In this document: positions 11,230 to 21,886 of the stretch, one piece after another
Layout of the letters: each line of letters begins with the position of its first letter
Position numbering within the stretch: the first letter of the stretch is position 1
From: Leguminivora glycinivorella
Taxonomy: Eukaryota > Arthropoda > Insecta > Lepidoptera > Tortricidae
Assembly: GCF_023078275.1 (NCBI RefSeq)
Contig: NC_062971.1
Coordinates: forward strand, 11,284,001 to 11,348,000
DNA: 64,000 bases
Direction: 5' to 3'
Notes under the pieces: model-generated
What the model was told of the DNA's origin: nothing
The model's database searches: none
What the model saw: only the letters and a program-made list of their open reading frames with translations
Position numbers and translations under genes: made by a program

Positions 11230-11427
11230 CACCAAGATCGCGGTGCGAACGTGGTGTTTAATTTTCGCGTGTATCGCGACTATCGCGCTTTATAGTTTTA
11301 GTGCGAACTTGCGGAGATAGTGCTGCGCGGGCGCACCGCACGGTAGTTGGTGTTTACTGATTACTGAATTTACTGATCCAGTCCGTTAGGGATGCCAGGA
11401 TGCCGTGTTGTAAAAGATAAAAGCAGG
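11230..11427 (+). promoter_or_regulatory. GC-rich island; possible 5' exon ending at AG/GTATGA
   Basis: A compact CG-rich stretch (about 11230-11350) stands out from AT-rich flanks and contains 'ctttatagtttta'. An ATG at 11390 gives MPGCRVVKDKSR, then a donor-like AGCAG/GTATGA at 11427/11428. This could be a first exon, but the peptide has no recognised domain and no clear initiator is placed. Confidence 0.25.
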
Positions 11428-11429
11428 TA

Positions 11430-12584
11430 TGATTAACTACCGAAATAGACGCGGACGTTTGACATATTTTTTAAATTTCGTTTTACCTTCGATTCTTAAG
11501 CGATTTAAACACATCTATAAACTTTTATTACTTTACAAGTGTATATACCGCATTCTTTGTATCTCGTCAGTGCACCCGTTACATATGCTGCAGTTCACGT
11601 CGCACTCCAAGAGCATATACATTCATATAAACTGCTAGTATATCGTCATTCTAAATAGGCGTATGTATGTAAGAAACAAGCAACTAGTTAGTTATTTTGA
11701 TGAGTATTAGTACAACAACATATTGTTCGCGGTACGCGTTGCCTCGACAGATCCAGGATAAGATAGAACTTGGATTTCCTAGGGGAGTTACGCATTCGGA
11801 GGTCACTCAATCACAGTAGTCTGTACAAGCCTACTGTGAATTTTGTACCCGTCGTCCAGACTCTTCCCAGGTTCCCACGCCCCGTGAGAGCGGTGTAACT
11901 GGATACAAATGTTTGTGCGTTTACGGGATACATGTCACTGTGTACATATGACACTTATGTTTGTAATCGTCATCAAAATAAATATGTAAATAATTTAAAC
12001 CGAGTGTACCACAATGTAGGTATATTAGGTAATTGTTTCATTGTATAATATCATAAATCCAATTATTTAGGTATGCGTTGAAAGTAAAACTGACTTCCTT
12101 AATAACTGTGCGTACATAAATACGTCGTATCGTAGTGCAACATTTAAATATATTGGCGACCTGGTGAACTGACTGGAGAATTACTATTTCGAAATAGGCT
12201 TGGTTTAAACTTGTGGATTACAATATTGTGGCAAATATGTCTATGGAATAATGATTTTCCTTTATTATGCATGTTCCATAAAATATATATAACATTTGCA
12301 GTTTATTGACTTTCATTGTCAAATTGGCCATACAGGAAATTGGTTGTTTATTTTATTATTTTAAACCATCAATAAATACTTAGGTAGGCGGTAGGCTCAA
12401 TTAAACTATCTACTTTCTCAATTGGGCATTAATCTATGAACGGAATAGTCTGTCTCGTTTAGTGTCGAACGCTCGTAAAAAACGTAGTAAAAGATTTCTA
12501 TTTCAAGTACCAACCAACAGTTAGTACCTAGTTTTATGTTAGCTGGTAATTATAGATACTTAAACAGACCTTAATTAGAACGGT
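11430..12584. other. No recognisable feature
   Basis: AT-rich sequence. Short open frames, such as one at 11429-11638, look fortuitous. Confidence 0.4.
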
Positions 12585-14695
12585 CTGGCCCCAATTTCAT
12601 ATAGGTGACAGGTGCGACAATTGTCACAAAATATTACATATGTAGAATTATTGGTTTCACCACGCTGACAGGTGCGACAAGTGTAGAATACAATTGTCAC
12701 GACTAACCATAGGGATAAATGTATCAAATTATGAATAGTAGTTGACTCAAATGGCAATAAGTAAATTTATTTAATGGATATTTTTATGTTTATTGGCTGA
12801 CTATAAATATAAATTCCTTTGTTCACTTCGATAAAACTTATTTAAAACTATTCATTACCTAAATCCTCTCCCACCATTATATAATTTTCTTCGGTAACAT
12901 TATTTATGTGTATCAAGTAGGCATTGGTTATGTGTTAGTATTTTGTTTCAAAACCAATATTGCAGTATGGATATAATAAGAAAGATGACTATCTTAAAAT
13001 TGATTTCCGACCGCAAATTCGTGTTATTTGATAAATTTGATAACAAATTAATATCCGCAATGAAAGTTAATACTTAAATATAAAGGAATAGCTTAACGTT
13101 TGATTGAAACGGGTGTATGGCAAAGAAATAGAAATATCTAAGATATATACCTAACTTGGCACTATACTAAGTATTTAATAAGTTTGAATTATTAAGATAT
13201 ATAAAATTTATTTCTTATAAACGTGAATAAAAGAAGAAGAAGTAAAAACATTGACCATTAGGTACTACAATAAAAATATACAAATAACAAATGAAACAAA
13301 TTAAAACTATTCTAAACTAATAGTTAAAATGCTTAACTAAACTAAAAATATTTGAATTTGGAATTCGGTGTACCTAAATACGAAGGTAACTCGTTCATTT
13401 AAAACCGGCCAAGAGCGTGTCGGACCACGCTCAGTGTAGGGTTCCGTAGTTTTCCGTATTTTTCTCAAAAACTACTGAACCTATCAAGTTCAAAACAATT
13501 TTCCTAGAAAGTACTTATAAAGTTCTACTTTTGTGATTTTTTTCATTTTTTTTAAACATATGGTTCAAAAGTTAGAGGGGGGGGGACGCACTTTTTTTTC
13601 ATTTAGGAGCGATTATTTCCGAAAACATTAATATTATCAAAAAACGATCTTAGTAAACCCTTATTCATTTTTAAATACCTATCCAACAATATATCACACG
13701 TTGGGGTTAGAACGAAAAAAAATATCAGCCCCCACTTTACATGTAGGGGGGGTACCCTAATAAAACATATTTTTCCATTTTTTATTTTTGCACTTTGTTG
13801 GCGTGATTGATATACATATTGGTACCAAATTTCAGCTTTCTAGTGCTAACGGTTACTGAGATTATCCGCGGACGGACGGACGGACGGACAGACAGACATG
13901 GCGAAACTATAAGGGTTCCTAGTTGACTACGGAACCCTAAAAACGATCAAATTAATTTGAGGGTATTTGTATAAAATAATATTAATGATAGCTATTTAGG
14001 TACATAGGTATGTAGTATTTTTTATGATACATAAGTTTAAAAACACAATTTAGTATAATAATATGTATTAACGCAGAGAAATCTCAAAAATATACCTAAG
14101 TACTAATAATGTTACGAAGGGGCCAATAGCGTTTACTAACAGCAACACTCTTAACTAATCATCGGTAGGCTTTATGCCCTTGTAATAAGGTACTAACATT
14201 GCTGCCGATGGTACAATGATAAAAATAAATTGAGATATCCGTAGTTTGCTACAAATTTAATTTCATATTTACGTAGCATTATTGAAACTTATATCGACGG
14301 CGAAGTAACAGGAACTCCTAACTAAGTACGAAAACCTAAGTATATAGGTAGGAATTACTGTCACTATCACTAATAGTGTCACTATACCACTCGCATGGGC
14401 AGCCATTTTGAACAACGCGTATGTCAACCATAAATTACTACAATTGTCACACAATTCGACACATCTTAATCCTCCTGTCGAGATTCACCGACAATTCTAT
14501 AAATATGTCACCTAGAAATAATAATTATTGTTTCACAACATAATTGTAATACATACAATTGTAGCAAAATGCCTGTCATGTTTGTAAGCAATTCTTTAGA
14601 AAATATTTTATAAAATTGTAATTTGTCACCTGTCATCGACAATTGTCGCTCGACATATGTCACTGACAATTGTAGCCTTTTTGAAATAGGGGCCT
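12585..14695. mobile_element. Probable degenerate inverted-repeat transposon (about 2.1 kb)
   Basis: The left end CTGGCCCCAATTTCA and the reverse complement of the right end, CAGGCCCCTATTTCA, differ at two of 15 positions. Just inside both ends lie clusters of the palindromic motif ACAATTGT (12618, 12690; 14437, 14557, 14638, 14665), a typical subterminal arrangement. The interior carries the 13401-13943 repeat. No target-site duplication could be fixed and no transposase frame is visible. Confidence 0.45.
13401..13943 (+). repeat. GGGTTCCGTAG lepidopteran repeat, copy 1
   Basis: Begins AAAACCGGCCAAGAGCGTGT, continues 'cgctcagtgtagggttccgtag', and ends with (CGGA)n, 'gacatggcgaaactataagggttcc' and 'gactacggaaccctaaaa'. 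The ends contain gggttccgtag / ctacggaaccc in inverted order. I recognise this as one of the commonest dispersed repeats in Lepidoptera. Copy 2 lies inverted at 21887-22498. Confidence 0.85.
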
Positions 14696-14726
14696 GGTTG
14701 TTTATTCTTTAGACTTCATGTACATA

Positions 14727-15318
14727 TAGATCAAGAGCCCAGGCCCGCCAGACCTTCCTCAAATTCTCAAGGATGAAACTTTGGGACAATGTAGAGTTCA
14801 CATCGGCGTTTAATGTGTGCATATTTTCCAGTTCGGCCCATCGGCCAATTTTTTGCTATCAAGTGATGAAGGTGAAAAAAAAAAAGTGCTTACTTTCCTT
14901 AAATTCTCAAGGCTGATTTTTATATATGTGTTAGAGCACGTTGTTAGAAATTGGTTATCATCAATGCCAGACCGTTTCCGCCGGCCATAACTTTTACCAG
15001 ACGCGACAAAGTTGGCAAAAAACGACTCTAACTTACCTCATTTTCTCAAGCCTGATTTTGATATATGATACGCAGGGACCTATAACTAGACCGTTTGTAA
15101 GCAGCCAGACCAATCGGATGGACCCAACCATCCGCCAGACCGACTTAAAGTTTCTATATGAGCATTAGTAGAATTGAAATATTCCGGGTCTATAAAAGCT
15201 AAAAACTTGAATTTTCTACATTAAGCTACGTGTATATTATATACTTGACGTAATAAGCGACTTTCAAAAATTTTACTTCTAAGGAAATAAAAAAATGAAA
15301 GTTTATATGTGGTGCAAG
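14727..15318 (+). repeat. Left arm, outer part
   Basis: 592 bp matching the reverse complement of 19869-20459. It ends with GGTGCAAG (15311-15318), the target site of the hAT-like insertion. Confidence 0.85.
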
Positions 15319-15529
15319 TAGACATGCGCGCCGCCGCTGAAAGGAGCCAGCGCGCCGCCGCCGCCGCCGATAGTTTGAATTTCGCGCCGAAATAGAGAAC
15401 CATACGAGATTAATAATATTAAAATCCGTTGAATATAAACAAACGAATGAAACGCGCGTACCCCGTGTCCCTTTAGTTTCATTATAGTATTTTATGCAAT
15501 TAACCGTTGCTTATGAGAGGTCAAAAATG

Positions 15530-16760
15530 GCGAGTGCTGTGGGTAACAATTTGAGACGGTAGTATACAAAAAGCTCTTCCTGATATCCCCATTGTATAAA
15601 CTCTCTCTTTGAATGTTCTACACATTCCAACGGCGCTGCGAAGGCTGACAGGTTCTAATCTAAGCCGTCAATAAATTTGCTGACAAACCAAACTGCCCGC
15701 CGCCGTTGGATGGAGTCAAGCGGAAGGAGCTGGTATTGCGGAGCGCCAGACCAGAGATGGGGACAGTACTGGTACAAAACAGTACTTATGACTTACTGTC
15801 AAACCTGCGCTTTATATAACAAAAATCGCTGACGGTGACCCGGTAGTTTGGCCCTGTTCAATCGTTAGAACCCAATTTAGCTTCATGTTTCACATGACTT
15901 CGAAACTTTTGGTTAGAGATGGTAAAAGGGATGCCCTGAAACTTTGGCGCCGTGACAAATGGTGTTTTCTTAGTAGAAAACGCACTAACTATACTTTTTT
16001 TGAACTGGGCTAGGTTAAGATTACCCAATTCTGAGACCAAAAACATCTCGATCTCAAACACAAGGTTGCATCCTATACTCCGACAACTGCTCAGGGGAGG
16101 CATTTTTGCACTACCTGTATAACGGCTATCGGTAGTGTTATCATCTGTATAGCAGTGAATATTGTTAGCAGACAATAAATCATTGAATTGCAGAAAGAAC
16201 AAGGTAAACAGTACTGATCCTTAGGATACGCCAACGTTTATGAGCTTATAGCTTATAGTTCAAGCATACTTATTCCGACAGTGACGACTGAAATTGTTCG
16301 CCTAAACAGGAAGCAGGAACCAATCTGCACAACCCTTTAGGAAGACAGTACCAGGTCAGTTTAAAGAGAAGAGCCTTACGCCAATCCCTATAAAAGGCCT
16401 TTGTGATATCCAGGCTAACAGCCAGCGCTCTCTATAGCTGTGGCGCAACGACAAGTGAGGTAGACAAAGAGGTCTCCAGCGCCTCGACCATAGCGAAGAC
16501 CGTACTGCCGGGTGACATTGAGCTGGTGGTCTTCAAGGTACTTAAAACTGATTTCAAACCAGCAAGCGGACATCCCTTTTCAACGCTTATTTGCTAGGTT
16601 GAACCCAGGCAATATTGAAAAGAAGACAAACCGACCAACAGAGAGCAAGGAAAGTCCACCTTCTCTTTTGAGGAATGAGCCAGTGAGTCATCAGGTTTGG
16701 GCAAGGGTAAAAGTGCAAGGAAAACTTGCAGAAGGTCTTCTGAACAGTTTCTAATTCTAG
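15530..16760 (-). pseudogene. Jockey/CR1-like LINE reverse transcriptase, decayed
   Basis: This is a remnant of a non-LTR retrotransposon polymerase, which normally copies element RNA at a nicked target. On the minus strand, blocks appear in order: 'PDDSLAHSSKEK' (about 16700), 'RQYGLRYGRGAGDLFVYLT' (about 16480-16530), motif A 'LAVSLDITKAF' (about 16410-16440), motif B 'INVGVS' stop 'GSVL' (about 16225), and motif C 'HCYTDD' in the continuous frame 15858-16202. C-terminal blocks 'CPHLWSGAPQYQLLPLDSIQ' and 'FIQWGYQEELF' follow near 15590-15780. The catalytic YADD is changed to YTDD, the motif B glutamine codon is a stop, there are several frameshifts, and a segment between the first two blocks is deleted. 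It cannot make an active enzyme. I recognise the family from many lepidopteran genomes; the clade name is tentative. Confidence 0.8.
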
Positions 16761-16871
16761 TTATCTAGTATAAGAACTGGGAGTCATCATCATTGGCCAC
16801 AGCATCTTTCCAGATGATAGTTGCAGCACTTGCAGCGACTAAGTAAGAGGTAGGTATTCTGAGTAGGCAGT

Positions 16872-18190
16872 CTACAGCCTACATCGGTTATGATGGCTGT
16901 ACAAGCCAATGGCGGATCGGCATTTTCTGCCACATCGATCACAAATGTGCCTTGACTCCTGGGGTGGTCCAGCAGCTCTACGGAGACACTTTTGCTGGAG
17001 TTGGTCCAGCCAAAGCTCGTCATGCTTTATCATACCCTTCCTCAAGCTACGACGCCACTCCGGTCTCATCTCCGCACGCTCCTCCCAGGTACAAGATGGA
17101 ATATTGAAGCCATTCATGTCACGTTTGCAGGAGTCCTTGAAACGGAGAAAGGGTCGCCCAACCAGTCTCTTGGCTTCGGCAATCTGTCCGAGCATGACTT
17201 CGCGAGGCAATCTGTCAGGGTCCATTCTGTGAACGTGTCCCAGCCAACGAAGTCGTCTCTGTTTCAGCATAGCCGTTATGCTGTTGCATTGGGTCCTTGA
17301 AAGAAGACTTAAAGAGCTTCCGGTAACCCGATCCTTCCAAGTTACTCCTATTATGGTTCGAAGGCAACGCATGTGAAATTCATTTAAGCAACGCTCTTGT
17401 TTGGAATAGGTGGTCCACGTTTCTGACGCGTACAGCAGGATACTAAGGGCGCAGGCTTTGTAAACGTGAACCTTGGTGGAAATGGTAAGCTTGTTATTAG
17501 CCCAAACTCGCTTAGGGAGTTTTCTAAAATATGTTGCGGCCTTTCCAATGTGGGTATCTATTTCCTTATTGTTGCAGTAGTTTGATGTTGTGGTTGATCC
17601 CAGATAACAAAAATTATCAACAGACTGAAGCGTTACTTGATCAAGTGTGATTGCTGGTGGTACATCGGTGCCCTGGACCATTATTATAGTTTTCTTGGTG
17701 GTCACGCTCATTGAAACAGCTCGGCATGCACGACCAAACCTGTTAACCAACTCTTGAGCTCTTCTTCCGAGTTTGCGACAAGTGCAGCGTCATCAGAATA
17801 CAGCAGTTCACGGACTAATACATCATACCGCTTCCTAGTTGACTTTAGGAGGTTGATGTTGACATCATACCGCTTCCTAGTTGACTTTAGGAGGTTGATG
17901 TCGCATTCATCAAAAGCTGCCCTGAGGAGTGCCGAAAAGAAAATACCAAAGAGCGTTGGCGCCAGAACGCAACCTTGTCTTACGCCGCGCCTCATATCAA
18001 AAGCCGCTATGCCTCACCATCGAACCTTTCATATTCTCGTGGAAAGCACGTATCAATAATGACAATAGAGTTGGTGGACACCCAATACGGACGAGAAGAT
18101 AGTAGAGACTGAGAGATCGTACTGAACGTATCAAAAGCTTTGTTAAGATCCACGAATGCCATATATAAAGGGACACTGCTGCTGGTACCC
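16872..18190 (-). pseudogene. RTE-like LINE reverse transcriptase and C-terminal zinc finger, decayed
   Basis: A second non-LTR polymerase remnant on the minus strand. Motif A 'LYMAFVDLNKAFD' lies near 18130-18170; motif B 'GVRQGCVLAPTLFGIFF' and motif C 'LLYSDDAALVA' lie in the frame 17708-17995. A frameshift near 17755 leads into the long frame 16872-17750, which carries 'NFCYLGS', 'LLYASETWTTY', 'RLRWLGHVHRM' and a terminal C-x2-C..H-x4-C finger (HICDRCGRKC..GLYSHHNRC). The polymerase signature is YSDD where I would expect FADD. A 14-residue segment (NINLLKSTRKRYDV) is tandemly duplicated before motif C. The N-terminal endonuclease is absent. It abuts the other LINE remnant, with its C-terminus about 110 bp from that fragment's start. 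Clade RTE is my best guess. Confidence 0.8.
17820..17903 (-). repeat. 42-bp in-frame tandem duplication in the RT domain
   Basis: Two copies of a 42-bp unit (17820-17861, 17862-17903) encode the 14 residues NINLLKSTRKRYDV twice, keeping the frame. Slippage after the element died is the simplest explanation. Confidence 0.85.
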
Positions 18191-18391
18191 ATGCCTCTCA
18201 CTTTTTTTACCCAGTGTCTTAAAAAACGGTTGCATAATATACTATAAATAAGATATTCATTAATATTTAACCACATGAAAGAAAAGTTGAAAAAAAATCT
18301 CACGCCGCCGGCGTTACGCCGCCGCCGACGATTTTTTCGAGGCGCGCCGCCGCCCGATTTTTTCCGAGCGGCGCGCATGTCTAGGTGCAAG

Positions 18392-18803
18392 ATTAATTTT
18401 AAGCTATGAATTTTATTTACACTGCGTAAGTACATGTGTATTTTATTATAAATATAACTTTTACCAGACGCGACAAAGTTGGCAAAAAACGACTCTAACT
18501 TACCTCATTTTCTCAAGCCTGATTTTGATATATGATACGCAGGGACCTGTAACTAGACCGTTTGTAAGCAGCCAGACCAATCGGATGGACCCAACCATCC
18601 GCCAGACCGACTTAAAGTTTCGATATGAGCATTAGTAGAATTGAAATATTCCGGGTCTATAAAAGCTAAAAACTTGAATTTTCTACATTAAGCTACGTGT
18701 ATATTGTATACTTGACGTAATAAGCGACTTTCAAAAATTTTACTTCTAAGGAAATAAAAAAATGAAAGTTTATATGTGGTGTAAGATTAATTTTAAGCTA
18801 TGA
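18392..18803 (+). repeat. Left arm, inner part
   Basis: 412 bp matching the reverse complement of 19457-19868 exactly in register. It was joined to 15318 before the hAT-like insertion. It includes a second copy of the 'ttttaccagacgcgac..' unit also seen at 14990-15318. Confidence 0.85.
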
Positions 18804-19412
18804 ATAATAATAATACTTGTAAACTTGTATATTCATATTTTCATTTTATATTATAAATAATGTAAACAAGGAAAAAACAAATTGGTACAGTGCATTATAA
18901 ATTAAATATTCAATTCAAAGAAGTAAACAATCAATGTTACAACGGTATATAACTAAACGAATTTCCTTTCTCCTACAAAACATGGTAACATACCTAAGTG
19001 ACGAACTTTAGAATTACAAGTTTAGGAAGTTTAAACATTTTGTACTCAATACGAACATCATGAACCCCGTTATAACCCATGTCGGAGATGCTGAATTTTC
19101 AGACACGAATACATTTTTGGCATTCTTCAAATACATGTATGCCGTTATAAAAAGTTTAGAATACTTTACGTGTGTACACAACATATACACTTATACTTTC
19201 CACCTCATTTTAACTGAACTTATATAAATGCTTAAATAACTTTTGTAGTATGCGAGGGATTTGACATTACATGCAACATACACATAGTGCCTTTATACAT
19301 AGTGTGAGGTCCCTCGCCCACAAATTAAAAAGGATCGATCTTAAAACTAATTTTAAACCACCTTGTTCGACGACCGAAAAAAAAGTTTAATTTAGGTACT
19401 TTTCTTCTTTAA

Positions 19413-20199
19413 ATTTATAATAAAATACACATGTACTTACGCAGTGTAAATAAAATTCATAGCTTAAAACTAATCTTGCACCACATATAAACTTTCATTT
19501 TTTTATTTCCTTAGAAGTAAAATTTTTGAAAGTCGCTTATTACGTCAAGTATACAATATACACGTAGCTTAATGTAGAAAATTCAAGTTTTTAGCTTTTA
19601 TAGACCCGGAATATTTCAATTCTACTAATGCTCATATCGAAACTTTAAGTCGGTCTGGCGGATGGTTGGGTCCATCCGATTGGTCTGGCTGCTTACAAAC
19701 GGTCTAGTTACAGTTCCCTGCGTATCATATATCAAAATCAGGCTTGAGAAAATGAGGTAAGTTAGAGTCGTTTTTTGCCAACTTTGTCGCGTCTGGTAAA
19801 AGTTATATTTATAATAAAATACACATGTACTTACGCAGTGTAAATAAAATTCATAGCTTAAAATTAATCTTGCACCACATATAAACTTTCATTTTTTTAT
19901 TTCCTTAGAAGTAAAATTTTTGAAAGTCGCTTATTACGTCAAGTATACAATATACACGTAGCTTAATGTAGAAAATTCAAGTTTTTAGCTTTTATAGACC
20001 CGGAATATTTCAATTCTACTAATGCTCATATCGAAACTTTAAGTCGGTCTGGCGGATGGTTGGGTCCATCCGATTGGTCTGGCTGCTTACAAACGGTCTA
20101 GTTATAGGTCCCTGCGTATCATATATCAAAATCAGGCTTGAGAAAATGAGGTAAGTTAGAGTCGTTTTTTGCCAACTTTGTCGCGTCTGGTAAAAGTTA
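19413..20199 (-). repeat. Two tandem ~394-bp units in the right arm
   Basis: The block ATTTATAATAAAATACACATG starts at 19413 and again at 19807; the intervening sequences match nearly throughout. The second unit diverges at 20196, where unique arm sequence (ggccggcggaaacggtc) begins. Confidence 0.85.
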
Positions 20200-20459
20200 T
20201 GGCCGGCGGAAACGGTCTGGCATTGATGATAACCAATTTCTAACAACGTGCTCTAACACATATATAAAAATCAGCCTTGAGAATTTAAGGAAAGTAAGCA
20301 CTTTTTTTTTTCACCTTCATCACTTGATAGCAAAAAATTGGCCGATGGGCCGAACTAGAAAATATGCACACATTAACCGCCGATATGAACTCTACATTGT
20401 CCCAAAGTTTCATCCTTGAGAATTTGAGGAAGGTCTGGCGGGCCTGGGCTCTGGGTCTA
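19457..20459 (-). repeat. Right arm of the foldback element
   Basis: The reverse complement is collinear with 14727-15318 plus 18392-18803. It carries the uninterrupted CTTGCACC site. An open frame here is shared with the left arm and has no recognisable domain. Confidence 0.85.
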
Positions 20460-21027
20460 ATAGGTATAACAACATATATAGAAGAACTGAAGAGCGCTTT
20501 CAAAAAATCTGCTTGCTCGCATTTCGTCGCCGGCGGCGCTGGCGTGCGCCTGTGTGCAGACGCACACTATAACCAGAAGCATAACGATTGTAGCCTGCGG
20601 TACAGACATAGCGTGCGATCCTCTTCGAACAAACCTTACGTGCGGCTAGAGCGAAAGGGATAGCATTCATGGTCGGTACCGCCACGCCGTCAGTGGCGTT
20701 GCGGACTAACCATTATTGATACTTGCGTAAAAACACCACCATATATATTACATATTTGCATACATGATTTCGTGCATAAATACTTGACCTTTTAGTTTAA
20801 TTATTAAACTTATCACAGTTTTTTTTATTAAAACGTGTGTAGCCTTGGAAGAAATAAATTAAAAAACTTTTATAATATAATAAATTGTGTATATAATATT
20901 GTCTTCTGTCACCGCGATAGTTACTCATGAAATAAATTTATGGAATCAGATTATATCGCGTATAATGAATATAATCCGTTTTCTTAGTTTTATTTTATTT
21001 TGTATATGATATGTTTTCTAGGTTCTT
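20460..21027. other. No recognisable feature
   Basis: A GC-rich patch (20505-20700) resembles no domain I know and is followed by AT-rich sequence. Confidence 0.35.
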
Positions 21028-21226
21028 TTCGGTGAAGGAAAACATCGTGAGGAAACCGGACTTATTCCAATAAGGTCTAGTTTACCCTTTGGGTTGAAAG
21101 GTCAGATGGCAGTCGCTTTCGTAAAAACTAGTGCCTACGCCAAATCTTGGGATTAGTTGTCAAAGTGGACCGCAGGCTCCCATGAGCCGTGGCAAATGCC
21201 GGGATAACGCAAGGAAGATGATGATG
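21028..21226 (+). mobile_element. LINE 3' end (Jockey/CR1-like)
   Basis: Contains 'ttcggtgaaggaaaacatcgtgaggaaaccgg', 'tttaccctttgggttgaaaggtcagatggcagtcgctttcgtaaaaac', 'ccatgagccgtggcaaatgccgggataacgc' and ends (GAT)n. These are 3' landmarks of a LINE family common in Lepidoptera (from memory). 5'-truncated. Confidence 0.7.
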
Positions 21227-21243
21227 TTTTCTAGGTACATATA

Positions 21244-21726
21244 CAGAGTGGGGCCTGTAACAAAGGCGAAGAATTGAACTCTAGGCTATTCTCCTTAAGC
21301 CGTTTTCACACTATCCGATCCGATATCGGATGTCGGAAGCATTTCAAGAGAAAAAATCCAAGATGGCGCCTGTAATGTATGGGATATCGGTCCGACATCC
21401 GATATCGGATCGGATAATGTGAAAACGCACTTATACTGATCAACATTTGTTCGGCGACTTTTAAAAATAACTTGTATTTTGATTTTTATCACCCTTGAAA
21501 GTTTTTTCTAAGAGGTAATGTATTGCGAATTCTGTTAAGTCTAAAGTGTGACAGACAACGTCAATGACAACAATAATGGCGTACATTGAAGCTAATATTT
21601 ATTTTGTATGAAAAATTAAAAATTTAAAGACTTCATAATTTTTAAAAGTCACTGAATAAATGTTGATCAGTATAAGGAGAATAGCCTACAGTTCAATTCT
21701 TCGCCTTTGTTACAGGCCCCACTCTG
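21244..21726. mobile_element. TA-flanked MITE, copy 2, with nested MITE
   Basis: Ends CAGAGTGGGGCCTGTAACAA and TTACAGGCCCCACTCTG, flanked by TA. Its 483 bp equal the 347 bp of copies 1 and 3 plus exactly 136 bp, the nested element (133) and its 3-bp target duplication. Confidence 0.9.
21298..21430. mobile_element. Nested PIF/Harbinger-like MITE (133 bp)
   Basis: Flanked by TTA on both sides (21295-21297, 21431-21433), while copies 1 and 3 of the host have a single TTA. The ends CGTTTTCACACTATCCGATC and, reversed, CGTTTTCACATTATCCGATC continue as 'cgatatcggatgtcgga'. A TTA duplication is typical of PIF/Harbinger MITEs. Confidence 0.85.
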
Positions 21727-21786
21727 TATATAATGGAACTAAGATCGGTTTTCTTTAATTTTAAGTAGTTTTTTTATATATTTAAA

Positions 21787-21876
21787 ATGTAAGAGTTTTG
21801 ACTTTTGAATGATTCACGGTTATTTTCATTAGACTTATATTCACGGTCTATATCCCGGTCAATATAAGTTTAATAT
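21787..21876 (+). repeat. Fragment of the 'GGTCTATATCCCGGTCAATA' repeat
   Basis: 'gtgaat/gattcac', 'ggttattttcattagacttat' and 'cggtctatatcccggtcaatataagttta' match blocks of 59245-59330 in rearranged order. A short non-coding fragment. Confidence 0.55.
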
Positions 21877-21886
21877 TTAAAATGTG

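Larger units (their letters stand above)
15319..18383. mobile_element. hAT-like element (3,065 bp) carrying LINE fragments
   Basis: The ends are perfect 16-bp inverted repeats, TAGACATGCGCGCCGC. The element is flanked by GGTGCAAG on both sides (15311-15318 and 18384-18391), an 8-bp target duplication. The homologous position in the opposite foldback arm (CTTGCACC, 19869-19876) has a single uninterrupted copy, so the empty site is preserved in the same window. An 8-bp duplication with TA..G ends fits the hAT superfamily. Both subterminal regions are rich in GCCGCC repeats. No hAT transposase is visible; the interior is filled by two minus-strand LINE pseudogenes. It is therefore non-autonomous. 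Confidence 0.85.
14727..20459. mobile_element. Foldback element with ~1.0-kb inverted arms, interrupted by a hAT-like insertion
   Basis: The left arm (14727-15318 plus 18392-18803, 1,004 bp) is collinear with the reverse complement of the right arm (19457-20459, 1,003 bp); the loop is 18804-19456. The outermost ends are TAGATCAAGAGCCC and, reversed, TAGACCCAGAGCCC. The arms contain tandem units of about 394 bp (19413-19806, 19807-20199). Removing the 3,065-bp insertion and one 8-bp duplicate leaves a 2,660-bp element. Long arms with internal tandem units resemble foldback-type transposons. No target-site duplication is clear (flanks '..acata' and 'atagg..'), and no transposase is visible. Confidence 0.85.

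Noticed and set aside
14941..15168. 75-codon frame also present inverted at 20019-20246
   Set aside because: Identical because it lies in the inverted arms of the foldback element; no domain, and another arm copy at 18.5 kb lacks the start region.
16909..17300. Plus-strand open frames opposite the LINE pseudogene
   Set aside because: They are antisense shadows of the minus-strand polymerase frame and show no domain of their own.
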